From an uncultured Campylobacter sp. (GTDB lineage Bacteria; Campylobacterota; Campylobacteria; Campylobacterales; Campylobacteraceae): a DNA stretch of 52,544 nt. The notes under the pieces were generated by a model that did no database searches, had not been told where the DNA came from, and worked only from the letters and a program-made list of their open reading frames with translations. This document shows positions 1-9,152 of this stretch, piece by piece. A program made the position numbers and the translations under genes. The stretch is from assembly GCF_937959485.1 (NCBI RefSeq), contig NZ_CALGPY010000013.1, positions 1 to 52,544 of the forward strand, given 5' to 3'. Within the stretch, counting starts at the first letter, position 1. Each line of letters starts with the position of its first letter.

Positions 1-2
1 CG

Positions 3-107
3 ATAAAGGGGGCCGAGCCTATAGTAAGCGGTACGATCGCCGCGGTAGTGCCGATACTCGTTCCAACAAGAAGCTTCGTAATTTGGCGATACGAAATTTC
101 AGATTAA
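3..107 (+). CDS. C-terminal end of an unidentified, probably membrane, protein (partial)
   Basis: An open frame enters from the left edge and stops at TAA 105-107. It gives about 34 residues with a hydrophobic stretch (GTIAAVVPILVP) and a short polar tail ending YEISD. The composition resembles the last membrane segment of a transporter. The piece is too short to name. It converges with the minus-strand gene that ends at 181; the AT-rich gap between them holds no clear terminator hairpin. Confidence 0.35.
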   Translation: MKGAEPIVSGTIAAVVPILVPTRSFVIWRYEISD

Positions 108-180
108 AATCTCTCTAGCATTCGAACTTGAAATTTTAAGAAGCCAAACAATTTAAAATTTAAATTTCTTAAATTTAATG

Positions 181-693
181 TTATAAAATTTTAGCCTTTG
201 CGGTTACGGATTTTATTTTGAGTTCGTAAATTTTCGTGCGCTTTAATGATGCTTTGGAGGCGAATTCTACGCGCGACATGTAGTTTGGGGTGTATTTTTC
301 GCAAAGTATCCGCAAGGCGTAAATTTTACGCTCGTCATCTAACACTTCGTTTGCTTCGCAAACGGCGATCGCGCTGCGGTACTCCGTCGTATAAACTCTA
401 GAGCCTAAAGCGGCAGCATCGTTTGCGATAGATCGGTATTCTTCGTCGCTTGGGGTAGGAACGCGGTTGTAGCTAACAAAAACCGCCGTTACCGCGCGTC
501 CGTTTTGAAAGAGTTTCGCCTTTGTGCCGGCAGACGCGCCGTGGATATAAATAACGTCTGCATCGCGCACCGGCGAGATAGGCACGCTAAAAATTTCGCC
601 GCTCTCGTCGATGCAGCTAAGCGTAGCGTATTCGCTCTCGTCGATGATTTTTAACGCCTCATCTTCGCTTAGCTGCCTATCTCGTCTGCGCAT
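181..693 (-). CDS. Pyridoxamine 5'-phosphate oxidase-like flavin-binding split-barrel protein (NimA-like)
   Basis: 170 residues. The order is an N-terminal helix, a beta strand with ATLSCIDESGEIFSVPISPV, then YIHGASAGTKAKLFQNGRAVTAVFVSY, then SRVYTTEYRSAIAVCEA. This is the usual layout of the FMN-binding split barrel in NimA / PPOX-family proteins, where the HGA-G-K segment lies near the flavin phosphate. Family members include nitroimidazole reductases and general flavin reductases; the substrate cannot be read here. The ATG is directly against the ftsZ stop codon (0 bp), so it is probably the last gene of the ppiD-ftsA-ftsZ transcript. A role in division is not implied. Confidence 0.75.
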   Translation of the reverse strand: MRRRDRQLSEDEALKIIDESEYATLSCIDESGEIFSVPISPVRDADVIYIHGASAGTKAKLFQNGRAVTAVFVSYNRVPTPSDEEYRSIANDAAALGSRVYTTEYRSAIAVCEANEVLDDERKIYALRILCEKYTPNYMSRVEFASKASLKRTKIYELKIKSVTAKAKIL

Positions 694-1839
694 TTAGTCC
701 ATCTGGTTGCGTAGGAATGCGGGCTCGTCGAGCTCGTCGTAGGTTTCGTCTCCGTTAAAATCGCCGCTACTTACCTTTTGTCTAGAAAAGATAGAATTTC
801 GACCCATGCTCTCTAAAAGCGCCTTCCTGCGATCCGCTACGTTATCGCTGGCGACCTGCTTTTTTTCCTCGATACTCCTTTCAAAGCCAGTGGCGATGAG
901 AGTAACTTCGACGCGGTTATTTTCCATCTTAGGATCGGTGGTGGTACCCCAAGTAACGTCGGCATCCTTATCCACGGTATCTTCGATGATATTCATCGCG
1001 GATTCAATCTCAAGCAAGGAGCAATCAGGCGACATCTTAAAATGCACTAACACGCCCATAGCGCCGTGGATGGAGGTATTGTCCAAAAGCGGAGATTGGA
1101 TCGCGCTTTTTAGCGCCTCTTCTGCCGCGCCATCACCTTCGCTAACGCCGATACCCATAAGCGCCAAACCGCGGTGCGTCATTACCTTTTTGACGTCGGC
1201 ATAATCGACGTTGATATCGCTATCGCCTGATTCTAAGATCACGGAGATCATACCGTTTACGGCTTGAAATAGGACATTATCTACGATCTTAAAGGCATCT
1301 TTTAGGCCGGTTTTTTTATCGATGATCTTCAATAAATTTTGATTTGGGATAACGATTATGGAATCACACTCTTTTTTAAGTTCTTCAAGACCCTCTTGTG
1401 CCAGTCGCATGCGCTTTTTACCCTCAAAACCGAAAGGGGTGGTAACGACGCCGATGGTTAGCGCTTTTTTCTCTTTCGCAGCTTTAGCGACGATAGGTGC
1501 AGCGCCGGTGCCGGTACCGCCGCCTAGACCGGAGCCCACAAAAACGATGTCGGAGTAGTCCAAGCGGTCCTTAAGATCGTCGTAGTTCTCCTCTGCAGCC
1601 ATCTTGGCAAGCGCTGGATCCATACCGCAGCCAAGGCCTTTAGTGGTGTTTTCGCCTAGTAAAATTCTAGTATTTGCGATCGATTTTTCTAACGCCTGCG
1701 CGTCGGTGTTAGCCACCATAAGCTCAACGTCGGTTTTGGTAAATCCTTCGCGGATCATATGATTTATCATGTTGCATCCGCCGCCACCGACGCCGATAAC
1801 CTTCATCTTGGCACCGTAGATGCCCTTTCTTTCTTCCAT
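694..1839 (-). CDS. ftsZ: Cell division protein FtsZ
   Basis: Tubulin-like GTPase that forms the Z ring at mid-cell. The signature GGGTGTGAAP lies near residues 106-115 of the protein as started here. The N-terminal nucleotide-binding loop GVGGGGCNMINHM and the T7 / synergy region (NNRVEVTLIATGFE) are also present. I start at ATG 1839 (MEERKGIYGAK) and not the in-frame GTG 15 bp upstream, because AAAGGA lies 7 bases before this ATG and overlaps the GTG codons. Length is then 381 residues, normal for Campylobacter. The C-terminal peptide (DETYDELDEPAFLRNQMD) fits the conserved FtsA-binding tail. It lies 37 bp downstream of ftsA. Confidence 0.97.
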   Translation of the reverse strand: MEERKGIYGAKMKVIGVGGGGCNMINHMIREGFTKTDVELMVANTDAQALEKSIANTRILLGENTTKGLGCGMDPALAKMAAEENYDDLKDRLDYSDIVFVGSGLGGGTGTGAAPIVAKAAKEKKALTIGVVTTPFGFEGKKRMRLAQEGLEELKKECDSIIVIPNQNLLKIIDKKTGLKDAFKIVDNVLFQAVNGMISVILESGDSDINVDYADVKKVMTHRGLALMGIGVSEGDGAAEEALKSAIQSPLLDNTSIHGAMGVLVHFKMSPDCSLLEIESAMNIIEDTVDKDADVTWGTTTDPKMENNRVEVTLIATGFERSIEEKKQVASDNVADRRKALLESMGRNSIFSRQKVSSGDFNGDETYDELDEPAFLRNQMD

Positions 1840-1876
1840 GCTGTATCCTTTCACGAGTATCTCCTTAGCTTAAAAT

Positions 1877-3244
1877 TTAAAACCAATTTTTCATAGACGA
1901 CCAAATTTTACTGAAAAAATTCTGTCCGTCTTTTTTGGGAAGTTGGATATTTAGATCCTCCTTCTTAGCCGCACCGCTATCCGCTCTGACGCCCTCTTTT
2001 TCTATCGCCTTGCTGACCTCTTTTTCATAATATTCGTTCACATTTCGTTTCGGAGCCTTGTTTATAACTTCGTCTTTGTAGCGGAGTTTGCCGTTAGAGT
2101 CCATCTCGTAAGGGGTGAATTCGCCGAAACCATACATGCAAAGTCCTAGTGCGCAAGAATTTGAAATATCATCAGCGATCTCGTGCAAGCCGCCCACGCT
2201 TTTTGCTCTTGCAACCCTAACGGAAGTGTTATCAAAAACTATCGCTGCTAAATCGCGCACGTCATCCAGCTTCGCCATGCCGCCGGTAATAACTATACCT
2301 GCGCCTATGCGGTCTTTATAGCCGCTTCTTTCGATCTTATCGGCTATCATATCGAAGGTCTCTTTAACGCGAGCGAGTATGACTTGAGAGATGATCTCAA
2401 GGCTTATTATGTGGTTTTCTGACTCGCTATCTCCTAAAACAGGCAATTCAACTTCGCTATTGCCTTGATTAATTAGATCGTTATAGGTAATTTTAATGTT
2501 TTCCGCATACGGAAGCGGCGTGTGCAGAGCACGCGATAGATCGTTAGTAACGTTATTGGAGCCGAACATCACAACATCGTTATAACGTAAGGAATTTCCC
2601 AGATGGATGACTATATCGCATGTAGCACCGCCCATGTCAATCAGTACGACACCTAGCTCTTTTTCATCCTTGCTAAGCGTAGATATGGATGATGCGTAGC
2701 CTGAAAGGACGATGTTATCTACCTTTACTCCCGCCATCTCAACGGATTTTTTCAAATTTTTAATAGAGCTTTCCGGCGCGATGACGATATGTGTAGATAC
2801 TTCTAGACGCGTGCCACTCATACCGAGCGGATCTTCAATATGCTCCTGCTCATCAACTCTGAAATCATACGGAAGCACATGCAAGATTACGCTATCGCTA
2901 GGCACATTTGCTTGCGCTTCGGCAACCTGCATAGCGCGCTTGATTTCATCCAGTCCAATCTCATTTTCCATAGTTATGACACCGCGAGATTTAACGCTTT
3001 TGGCGTATGAGCCCGAGATAGATATAATGGCTTTATCGTAGCTTCTGCCAGCTCCTTTTACAGCCGCTTTTACCGCCTGCTTTATTGAGCCCGCGGCTTG
3101 TTCTATGTTTGTTATGACGCCCTTTTTGATACCTAAAGTATCGGCTCCGCCAACGCCTAAGACCGTAAAAATGCCATCATTTTTAGCGATTATCGCGCGA
3201 ATTTTAGTTGAGCCTATATCTAGACCTAAAATATACTCACTCAC
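1877..3244 (-). CDS. ftsA: Cell division protein FtsA
   Basis: Actin-like ATPase that tethers FtsZ to the inner membrane. The phosphate-1 motif LGLDIGSTKIRAII is at the N-terminus, VVLIDMGGATCDIVI is the phosphate-2 loop, and GIVITGGMAKLDDV is the adenosine loop. The 455-residue protein ends in an amphipathic segment (FFSKIWSSMKNWF), the expected membrane-targeting sequence. The start is GTG at 3244 and overlaps the end of the upstream ppiD gene by 8 bp, which suggests translational coupling. Order and spacing match the ppiD-ftsA-ftsZ cluster of C. jejuni. Confidence 0.96.
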   Translation of the reverse strand: MSEYILGLDIGSTKIRAIIAKNDGIFTVLGVGGADTLGIKKGVITNIEQAAGSIKQAVKAAVKGAGRSYDKAIISISGSYAKSVKSRGVITMENEIGLDEIKRAMQVAEAQANVPSDSVILHVLPYDFRVDEQEHIEDPLGMSGTRLEVSTHIVIAPESSIKNLKKSVEMAGVKVDNIVLSGYASSISTLSKDEKELGVVLIDMGGATCDIVIHLGNSLRYNDVVMFGSNNVTNDLSRALHTPLPYAENIKITYNDLINQGNSEVELPVLGDSESENHIISLEIISQVILARVKETFDMIADKIERSGYKDRIGAGIVITGGMAKLDDVRDLAAIVFDNTSVRVARAKSVGGLHEIADDISNSCALGLCMYGFGEFTPYEMDSNGKLRYKDEVINKAPKRNVNEYYEKEVSKAIEKEGVRADSGAAKKEDLNIQLPKKDGQNFFSKIWSSMKNWF

Positions 3245-4694
3245 TGTCTTTACCTTTAAAATATCTTTCGGTTTTATAGCGCTTTTCTAGCATTTTGGTT
3301 AGATCGTCTTGCAGATTGGAATTTAATAACGCAGTTATCCTATCGGTGACGATCGCTTTTTCTTTATCTATCTCTTCGCTGCTGCCTAGGCTCTGCTGTA
3401 AAATTTTATACACTACGGCTTTATTATCAAACATCACTATCCCTTCTTTGGCAGGCTTATTAAACATATCGATAAGAAATTTATAAAATTCGTCATCGCT
3501 CAGCTTGGTATTATTTTTACTATTAAGAGATAGCGTGCCGAAATCTTCGCCTTTAAAATTTTTAAGCGCATCTTGAGCTCTTTTTTCAAGTAGCTCTTTG
3601 CGTTTCTTCGTTTCAAATTCTTTAGAAGCCAAAGACTTAGCCTCTTCAAAGCTCATCTGCCTAGGCTGCTCTACGCCGTTCAGTTTAGCAATCAGATATC
3701 CGCCTTTGTACTCGAAAGGCTTTATGACATCTCCTGGCTTTGCCACCTCAATCTCAGATATTGGAAAATTGCTAGCCGTAGCAACTATGGTTTCATTAGT
3801 ATCGATTTTGCCTTTTTTAATATCTGGAAAATCTTTTTTTGCGATTTTTTTAGCCTGATCCATTCGGTAATCTTTTAAGACATTAGGTTTGGCTTCTGCA
3901 AAATCCAATAGTTTATCATCCAGGCTTCTATACTCGCCTCTGTGTTCTTCATAAAATTTACTTAGTTCGGTCTCATTCACATCGGTATTGCTAGGCGCCA
4001 CAAAATATGCTCCTAGAGTATATTTTTTCTCGGTCATAAAGTGCGATTTCTCGCCTTCCCAAAATTTCTTTAGCTCGTCGTCATTAAAAGTGACGTTAGC
4101 GTCTGCGTAGATGATCTCTGCAGAAACCTTATCCTGCATCAGCTGCGATGCTGCAAATGCTTCTACGATCTTAGGGCTAGGTGTTATTTTTAGCGCTTTG
4201 CCGAGTTTTTCTAAAGTTAGGACCTTTTGTAGATTGCGCTCAAATTCTTTTTTAGTAAGTCCAGAATTTTTTACTACGTTGTTGTAAAGTTCCTTACTAA
4301 ATGCGCCATTTTCTTGGAAATTCGGCGAGTTCAGTACAAATTCCGCCACATCTTTATCACTAGCCTGAATGCCTAAATCTTTAGCAAAATTTAGAAAATA
4401 CGCTTCGCCGATTAGCTGATCTACTGCGATCTGATCTAGATGCATATTTTTGGCTTGTTCTTGAGTAAATTGCCCATCGCTCATAGCGTTTAATCTATTG
4501 TATAACTCGGTTGATTTTATCTTATATTCTTGATTCGTTATTGAAATCTGCCCTACTCTAGCGATTGAGCCTGCGCGGTTAACGTTCATATCATATGCGC
4601 CCCAGCTGACGAAGCCTGCGCCTATGAAAGCTATCGCGCTTATCCAAATCGTCGGTATAAGTGACTTCTTATGCTTTTGCATCCATTCTATCAT
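3237..4694 (-). CDS. ppiD: PpiD/SurA-type periplasmic peptidyl-prolyl isomerase (membrane-anchored chaperone)
   Basis: 485 residues. The N-terminus has basic residues followed by one transmembrane segment (LIPTIWISAIAFIGAGFVSWGAY), so the bulk is periplasmic. A SurA-like N-terminal chaperone region follows (repeated helices, DQLIGEAYFLNFAKDLGIQASDKDVAEFV). A weak parvulin-like segment lies near residues 270-350 (GDVIKPFEYKGGYLIAKLNGVEQPR). This layout is that of PpiD, which helps fold outer membrane and periplasmic proteins. Isomerase activity is uncertain because PpiD parvulin domains are often inactive. It is the first gene of the ppiD-ftsA-ftsZ cluster. Confidence 0.88.
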   Translation of the reverse strand: MIEWMQKHKKSLIPTIWISAIAFIGAGFVSWGAYDMNVNRAGSIARVGQISITNQEYKIKSTELYNRLNAMSDGQFTQEQAKNMHLDQIAVDQLIGEAYFLNFAKDLGIQASDKDVAEFVLNSPNFQENGAFSKELYNNVVKNSGLTKKEFERNLQKVLTLEKLGKALKITPSPKIVEAFAASQLMQDKVSAEIIYADANVTFNDDELKKFWEGEKSHFMTEKKYTLGAYFVAPSNTDVNETELSKFYEEHRGEYRSLDDKLLDFAEAKPNVLKDYRMDQAKKIAKKDFPDIKKGKIDTNETIVATASNFPISEIEVAKPGDVIKPFEYKGGYLIAKLNGVEQPRQMSFEEAKSLASKEFETKKRKELLEKRAQDALKNFKGEDFGTLSLNSKNNTKLSDDEFYKFLIDMFNKPAKEGIVMFDNKAVVYKILQQSLGSSEEIDKEKAIVTDRITALLNSNLQDDLTKMLEKRYKTERYFKGKDSE

Positions 4695-4826
4695 CTAAAT
4701 CCTTAAATAGCTAACTAAAGAAATTTTTTGTTAGTAATTATACAGATAAAACCTTATGTAAGGCTGAAAAATAGGCATTTTTGGCGAATTATAACGCGTT
4801 AGTAAATGATTTGGTATACATTAATC

Positions 4827-5387
4827 TTAGCTTAGCAAAAGTAGCTTCGAACTCATTTCTAAAATCGCTATTTTTTTCGCCATTTGCTGCGCGCTCCTTG
4901 CATGGGCAAAAACCCCATAGCCGCGAATCACCATTATATCGCTATTTTCATTTATCATATAGTTACAAATTTCATACGGCGCACGCTCGTGCCAGTCGTC
5001 GTAGTTCTTAGGATCGTAAATTTCAATGCGCTTAAATTTGCTCACCCCAAAGTAATCTCGCGGCAAAATAAAATCATGCTCCAGCGTATATGCGACGAGA
5101 TATGGTGGTGTCGCGTAGGTTACGAATTTCGCCTCTTTTATATTTTTGTAAATATTTATATGTATATCGCTATCGATGCTAGCATCCTGCCAGCGGTAGT
5201 CTTTTTTTGAAAACAGCGTTATAAAATCATCTCTATCCAGGCTATCGAAAATCGCGTCTTTTTTGTTGATCAAAAATTGATTTTCTTTAATTTTTGCTGA
5301 AATCGAGCCGTGAAAGATCCCAAAAAGCCTATCTCTAAACATCGAAAGCGAAATTTTGCGTAAAATTTCATAATAATACTCGTCCAT
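4827..5387 (-). CDS. Class II aldolase/adducin-domain-like protein
   Basis: 186 residues. It has features of the class II aldolase/adducin fold: GIFHGSISAKIKENQFLINKKDA near the N-terminus (substrate/phosphate loop) and VIRGYGVFAHARSAQQMAKKIAILE near the C-terminus. The usual zinc-binding His pair is not obvious (one candidate His in YTLEHDF, one in FAHAR), so catalysis is doubtful. It is divergent from rsmH with 64 bp between the starts, and lies upstream of ppiD with its own gap of about 130 bp. The real substrate is unknown. Confidence 0.65.
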   Translation of the reverse strand: MDEYYYEILRKISLSMFRDRLFGIFHGSISAKIKENQFLINKKDAIFDSLDRDDFITLFSKKDYRWQDASIDSDIHINIYKNIKEAKFVTYATPPYLVAYTLEHDFILPRDYFGVSKFKRIEIYDPKNYDDWHERAPYEICNYMINENSDIMVIRGYGVFAHARSAQQMAKKIAILEMSSKLLLLS

Positions 5388-5451
5388 CTCTCGCCTTTGT
5401 AAAAAATTTCGCTATTATATAGAATTAGAAATTTCAAAAGGATAAATTCAG

Positions 5452-6387
5452 GTGCAAGCTCCACATATTCCGGTACTTTTTTCGCAAACGATCGCCGCAT
5501 TTTCGCAGCTTGAGGACGGCTACGTTATCGACTGCACGCTAGGCTACGGAGGGCACAGCGAAGGCATTTTAACCGCTAATCCGCGTCTTAAGCTTATCGC
5601 TTGCGACAGAGATGCCGAAGCGATAGAATTTTCGCGCGAGCGGCTCAGTAAATTTAAAGGTCGCATAGAAATTCACAAAGCAAAATTTAGCGAAATTTTA
5701 GAAATTCTGCCCGAGCAAAAGCTCCGCGCAGTTCGCGGAATCCTAGCCGACATTGGCGTTTCATCTCTTCAGCTGGATAAAAACTGCCGCGGCTTTTCCA
5801 CTAAAAGCGACGCGCTAGATATGCGAATGGATGAGAGCGCAGCTCTAGATGCGGCGTATGTCGTAAACCGCTACTCACAAGCGGATCTGGCGCACATTTT
5901 CCGCGAATACGGTGAGCTAACAAACGCTAACGCAATCGCTGCTAAAATAGCTACTGCACGGACTAACGCACCACTAACAAGCGCTAAAGCTTTGGCAAAT
6001 TTAATCGGAACAAAGCCCGTTAAAGGGCGCAGCATCAGCACGGCTACGCTAGCATTTCAGGCGATCCGCATCGAGGTAAACGACGAGCTTGGCGAACTAA
6101 AGCGCCTGCTCGCGCTCATTGAGCAAAAATCGCGCGATTCAATTCTAACTAATGCAACTGTCGCTATAATCTCATTTCATTCGCTTGAAGACCGCATAGT
6201 AAAGGAGCGATTTAGGGCGTGGGAGCGCGATTGCGTCTGCCCTAGAGAGTTTATGCGCTGCGAATGCGGCGGCGGGCATTCGTTAGGTAAAATCCTAACC
6301 AAAAGCCCTATAATAGCAGACGCGCAAGAGCTTGCAAAAAACTCGCGAGCAGCGAGCGCGAAGCTAAGAATTTTTCGACTGAAATAA
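5452..6387 (+). CDS. rsmH: 16S rRNA (cytosine1402-N4)-methyltransferase RsmH
   Basis: SAM-dependent enzyme that methylates C1402 of 16S rRNA in the ribosomal P site. PHIPVLFSQTIAAF is the conserved N-terminus. The SAM-binding motif I is DCTLGYGGHSEGIL, with the acidic end of strand 2 in LKLIACDRDAEAIEF. GILADIGVSSLQLD and RGFSTKSDALDMRMD are family signatures, and the C-terminal half has ISFHSLEDRIVKERF. The start is GTG at 5452 with AAAAGGA about 9 bases upstream; no ATG fits. Length (311) is normal. A TATATAG-like -10 lies at about 5416-5422. Confidence 0.96.
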   Translation: MQAPHIPVLFSQTIAAFSQLEDGYVIDCTLGYGGHSEGILTANPRLKLIACDRDAEAIEFSRERLSKFKGRIEIHKAKFSEILEILPEQKLRAVRGILADIGVSSLQLDKNCRGFSTKSDALDMRMDESAALDAAYVVNRYSQADLAHIFREYGELTNANAIAAKIATARTNAPLTSAKALANLIGTKPVKGRSISTATLAFQAIRIEVNDELGELKRLLALIEQKSRDSILTNATVAIISFHSLEDRIVKERFRAWERDCVCPREFMRCECGGGHSLGKILTKSPIIADAQELAKNSRAASAKLRIFRLK

Positions 6388-7279
6388 CCGTCTTTGATTG
6401 CTATGAATTTTAAATTTTGACGAAATTTTGTAAAATTTACAGATTTGCAGGCATTAAATTTTAAAATTTTACGGAATTTTGAAATCCAGCTTTCAAAGAT
6501 TGGCTTTAGAATTTATGATATTTTCAGCGTTATTTCGAACGCGCAATGTCTAAATCATAAAATTTAACGTTGAATTTTACGCTATATTTAACGTATAATT
6601 TTATGATATTTAGTTGCTGCATATTTTAAAAACTAAGTGGGAGCATAGATACAGAATAGAGTGAGAGTTAAAATTTGGCGCCTAAAACAAGTGGCGTAAT
6701 GCCAAATCTAGTCCTTTACTTTAACGAAATTTAGCAAGCGAGCCGTTGATTTCATCGCCATTTTAGATGATAGGGCTTATCTTGCAAGTGATATCCTTCG
6801 TTTAGCGTTTTAAGGCACATCGAAGACGCAGTAAAATTTTAAGCGGTTTTTCAGACGATTTGACAAAATTTTATAAATAGTCAATCTCGGTAAAGTGAGC
6901 TCGATTTTTACCCACCAAAGCGAATTTTCCCAAGCAGGCGGTGCAAAAACGAGCAAAATTAACGCGATGCTTCTTTTGAAGCTTCTGCTGCTATACAGTA
7001 TCGTGCAAAGAGCCAGATAAATAAACGCAATAGCCCGCTAAAGTAAAATTTTGCTTTTGCTGGCCAAGATAGAATTTGGCGAGTTAAGATAAAATTCCAT
7101 TTACCGAGGTAAAATTGCAAAGAAAAATTTTGCTCGTAGCTTTGCTTTTAAATTTTACCTTAACGGCTATTTGCTGAGCGCACGCTAGCTGCTGGCTTCG
7201 AGCCGAATTTTATCTTGACGCAGGCGCTTTGGCAGCAAGTAAAGATAAGATCGTGGTTTTAAATTTATGGAGATTTTAA
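6388..7279. other. Gene-poor spacer, 892 bp
   Basis: No open frame here has a coding look on either strand. The stretch is full of AAATTTTA-type words (for example 6398-6480) and broken short frames. I found no tRNA, no strong hairpin with a T run, and no recognisable gene remnant. Only the last 15 bases, with GGAG before the ATG at 7280, are clearly functional. Confidence 0.5.
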
Positions 7280-8092
7280 ATGAACAAATATGAATATTTT
7301 GCCGACGACGATGACGGGCATGACTTCGCAGGGACATCCGATCTAGCGGGCATAGAGCTCGCAAAAAGACGAGCTATGGAGGATCTGACGGATGAGGAGC
7401 TAGAGGATAAGCTTGCCGCGGATCTCGCCGTAAAACGAAACTATGCGGGCGCAGCAGGAGGTTACGACGATTTTGCTGGCTTGGAATTCGAAAATTCAGG
7501 CTTTACAAGCATCCAAAACCATCTAAATTCCGAAAGCGGCGGAACAAAATTTAATAAAAGCAGCAAAGTAAAATTAAAAGGACGTGGCGGCGACGCAAAT
7601 CTTTCAGCCGCTCGTGGCAGCGATAATTCCAGCGGAGCGAGCTACGGGGGTTTTGCAGGTGCCAATTTTGTCGGCAAGGCGGATTACGCGGCGTTTGCAG
7701 ATGCAAGCTTTGCAAGCACGCAAAATCAAAATTACGCGGATCTGGGCGCGCAGGATTATTCAAGCCTTGCTGCAGGGCGCAGCTATGGCAGTTTTGCTGG
7801 CGCACAAGACGAGCTACTACGCAACTACGATGCCGAGAAAAAAAAGGAGAAAAATCTCACGCTTTATCAGCTTTTAGTCGTTTATCTGCTGATCGGATTT
7901 GCGTTTTTGCTGACGGTGCCAGCGATTTACATCCGCAACGAAATTTATTACATCAGCCGCGACATCGCCGCGCTTCGTACCAAGCACGAAGTTTTGCTTG
8001 AGGAAAATCGTGCGCTTAACAACGATATCGAATATCTGCGCTACAAAAATGAAATTTTAGATCCGCAAAGCGTGCAAGAAAATGGGCGCTGA
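7280..8092 (+). CDS. FtsL/DivIC-like bitopic membrane protein with a long repeat-bearing cytoplasmic tail
   Basis: 270 residues. Residues 1-190 are polar and low in complexity, with repeated Y-x-x-F-A-G/D-A/L motifs (YDDFAGLEF, YGGFAGANF, YAAFADASF, YGSFAGAQD). One transmembrane segment follows (LYQLLVVYLLIGFAFLLTVPAIYI, about 196-219). The last 50 residues form a coiled coil (ISRDIAALRTKHEVLLEENRALNNDIEYLRYKNEIL). A single membrane span followed by a short periplasmic coiled coil is the layout of FtsL and FtsB division proteins, and ftsL normally sits next to rsmH. The long tail is not normal for FtsL. The identity as FtsL is inferred from topology and context. It overlaps rmuC by 11 bp. Confidence 0.6.
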   Translation: MNKYEYFADDDDGHDFAGTSDLAGIELAKRRAMEDLTDEELEDKLAADLAVKRNYAGAAGGYDDFAGLEFENSGFTSIQNHLNSESGGTKFNKSSKVKLKGRGGDANLSAARGSDNSSGASYGGFAGANFVGKADYAAFADASFASTQNQNYADLGAQDYSSLAAGRSYGSFAGAQDELLRNYDAEKKKEKNLTLYQLLVVYLLIGFAFLLTVPAIYIRNEIYYISRDIAALRTKHEVLLEENRALNNDIEYLRYKNEILDPQSVQENGR

Positions 8093-9152
8093 TGGGATTT
8101 TGCTCGCGGCGTTTGCGTTTTTTGCTGCGCTAGTGCTTGCCCTGCTGATCGCGCTCGTACTGCAAAACCGCCGCATAAGCGATGCAAACTCCGCGCTTAG
8201 CGAGCTTTTAAGCGAAAGACTCACAGCTCAAAGTGCGAGAGCGAGCGCCGAGCTTTTCAAGCTAAATCAAAGCCTAAACGACGGCTTTAACGATAAGCTC
8301 TATTATCTTAATAGATCCCTGGGCGAGGGGTTGCAGCGCCAAAATAGCGCGCTTAGCGAGAATTTAAGCTCGTTAGATCACGGCTTTAAGGACATAGCAG
8401 AAAATCTAGCGCGAATGAGCGAGCAAAATAAAACTTCACTTCAGGTGCGTGACGAAATCGTAAGGCTAAACTCGATTTTAGGTAATGTCAAACTACGCGG
8501 CAACTTCGGCGAGTACAGATTAGAGAGAATTTTATCGATGATTTATGGGCAAAACGCCTCGTTTTACGAGCTGCAAAAGCATCTACCAAACGGCAGAATC
8601 GCAGACTGCGCGCTGCATATCGCAAAAGAAAAAATTCTCTGCATCGATTCAAAATTTCCACTTCAAAGCTATGAAAAAATTATCGCCGCCTCCGCCTTAA
8701 ACGACGCCGCAGCGCTTGCTAGTGCGGATAAGCAGCTAGCCGCAGATATGAAAAAACACGCCGCAGATATCGCGGGAAAATACATCATACCGCCTCTTAG
8801 CACGGAGTTTGCGGTGCTATTTGTACCCAGTGAGGCGGTTTTTGTATATGTCTGCGAGAAGCTGCCACAGGTGCTTGAATACTGCGCGCAAATCGGCATT
8901 TTTGCGGCATCACCCACGACGCTGTTGGCGCTTTTAGGCACGATCCGTACCTTCGTAAAAGACGAGGCGCTCGCGCAAAATATCAAATCGGTAAAAGATG
9001 AAATTTACGCGCTAAAATCGGACTTTGAGGCGCATGCTAAGTGTGCGACGGCGCTTCAAACATACGCGGATAAGCTCGCCGCGCAAGCGGAACTTTTAAA
9101 CAAAAATGCAAAATCTCTAAAAGCCCGTTTCGAGCGTTTTAGCGAGCTATGA
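8082..9152 (+). CDS. rmuC: RmuC-family DNA recombination protein
   Basis: 356 residues: an N-terminal membrane segment (ILLAAFAFFAALVLALLIALVL), a coiled-coil stretch (to about residue 120), then the RmuC domain with VKLRGNFGEYRLERIL, CIDSKFPLQSYEKI, FAVLFVPSEAVFVYV and SPTTLLALLGTIRTFV. RmuC limits DNA inversions at short inverted repeats and has a nuclease-like fold related to restriction enzymes; K in DSKFP and E in GEYRLE fit that core. It is shorter than the E. coli protein because the C-terminal part is reduced. The start ATG at 8082 overlaps the end of the upstream gene. Confidence 0.9.
   Translation: MGADGILLAAFAFFAALVLALLIALVLQNRRISDANSALSELLSERLTAQSARASAELFKLNQSLNDGFNDKLYYLNRSLGEGLQRQNSALSENLSSLDHGFKDIAENLARMSEQNKTSLQVRDEIVRLNSILGNVKLRGNFGEYRLERILSMIYGQNASFYELQKHLPNGRIADCALHIAKEKILCIDSKFPLQSYEKIIAASALNDAAALASADKQLAADMKKHAADIAGKYIIPPLSTEFAVLFVPSEAVFVYVCEKLPQVLEYCAQIGIFAASPTTLLALLGTIRTFVKDEALAQNIKSVKDEIYALKSDFEAHAKCATALQTYADKLAAQAELLNKNAKSLKARFERFSEL

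Noticed and set aside
4884..5210. Plus-strand frame of 108 codons opposite the aldolase-like gene
   Set aside because: Complementary shadow of 4827-5387; no start context.
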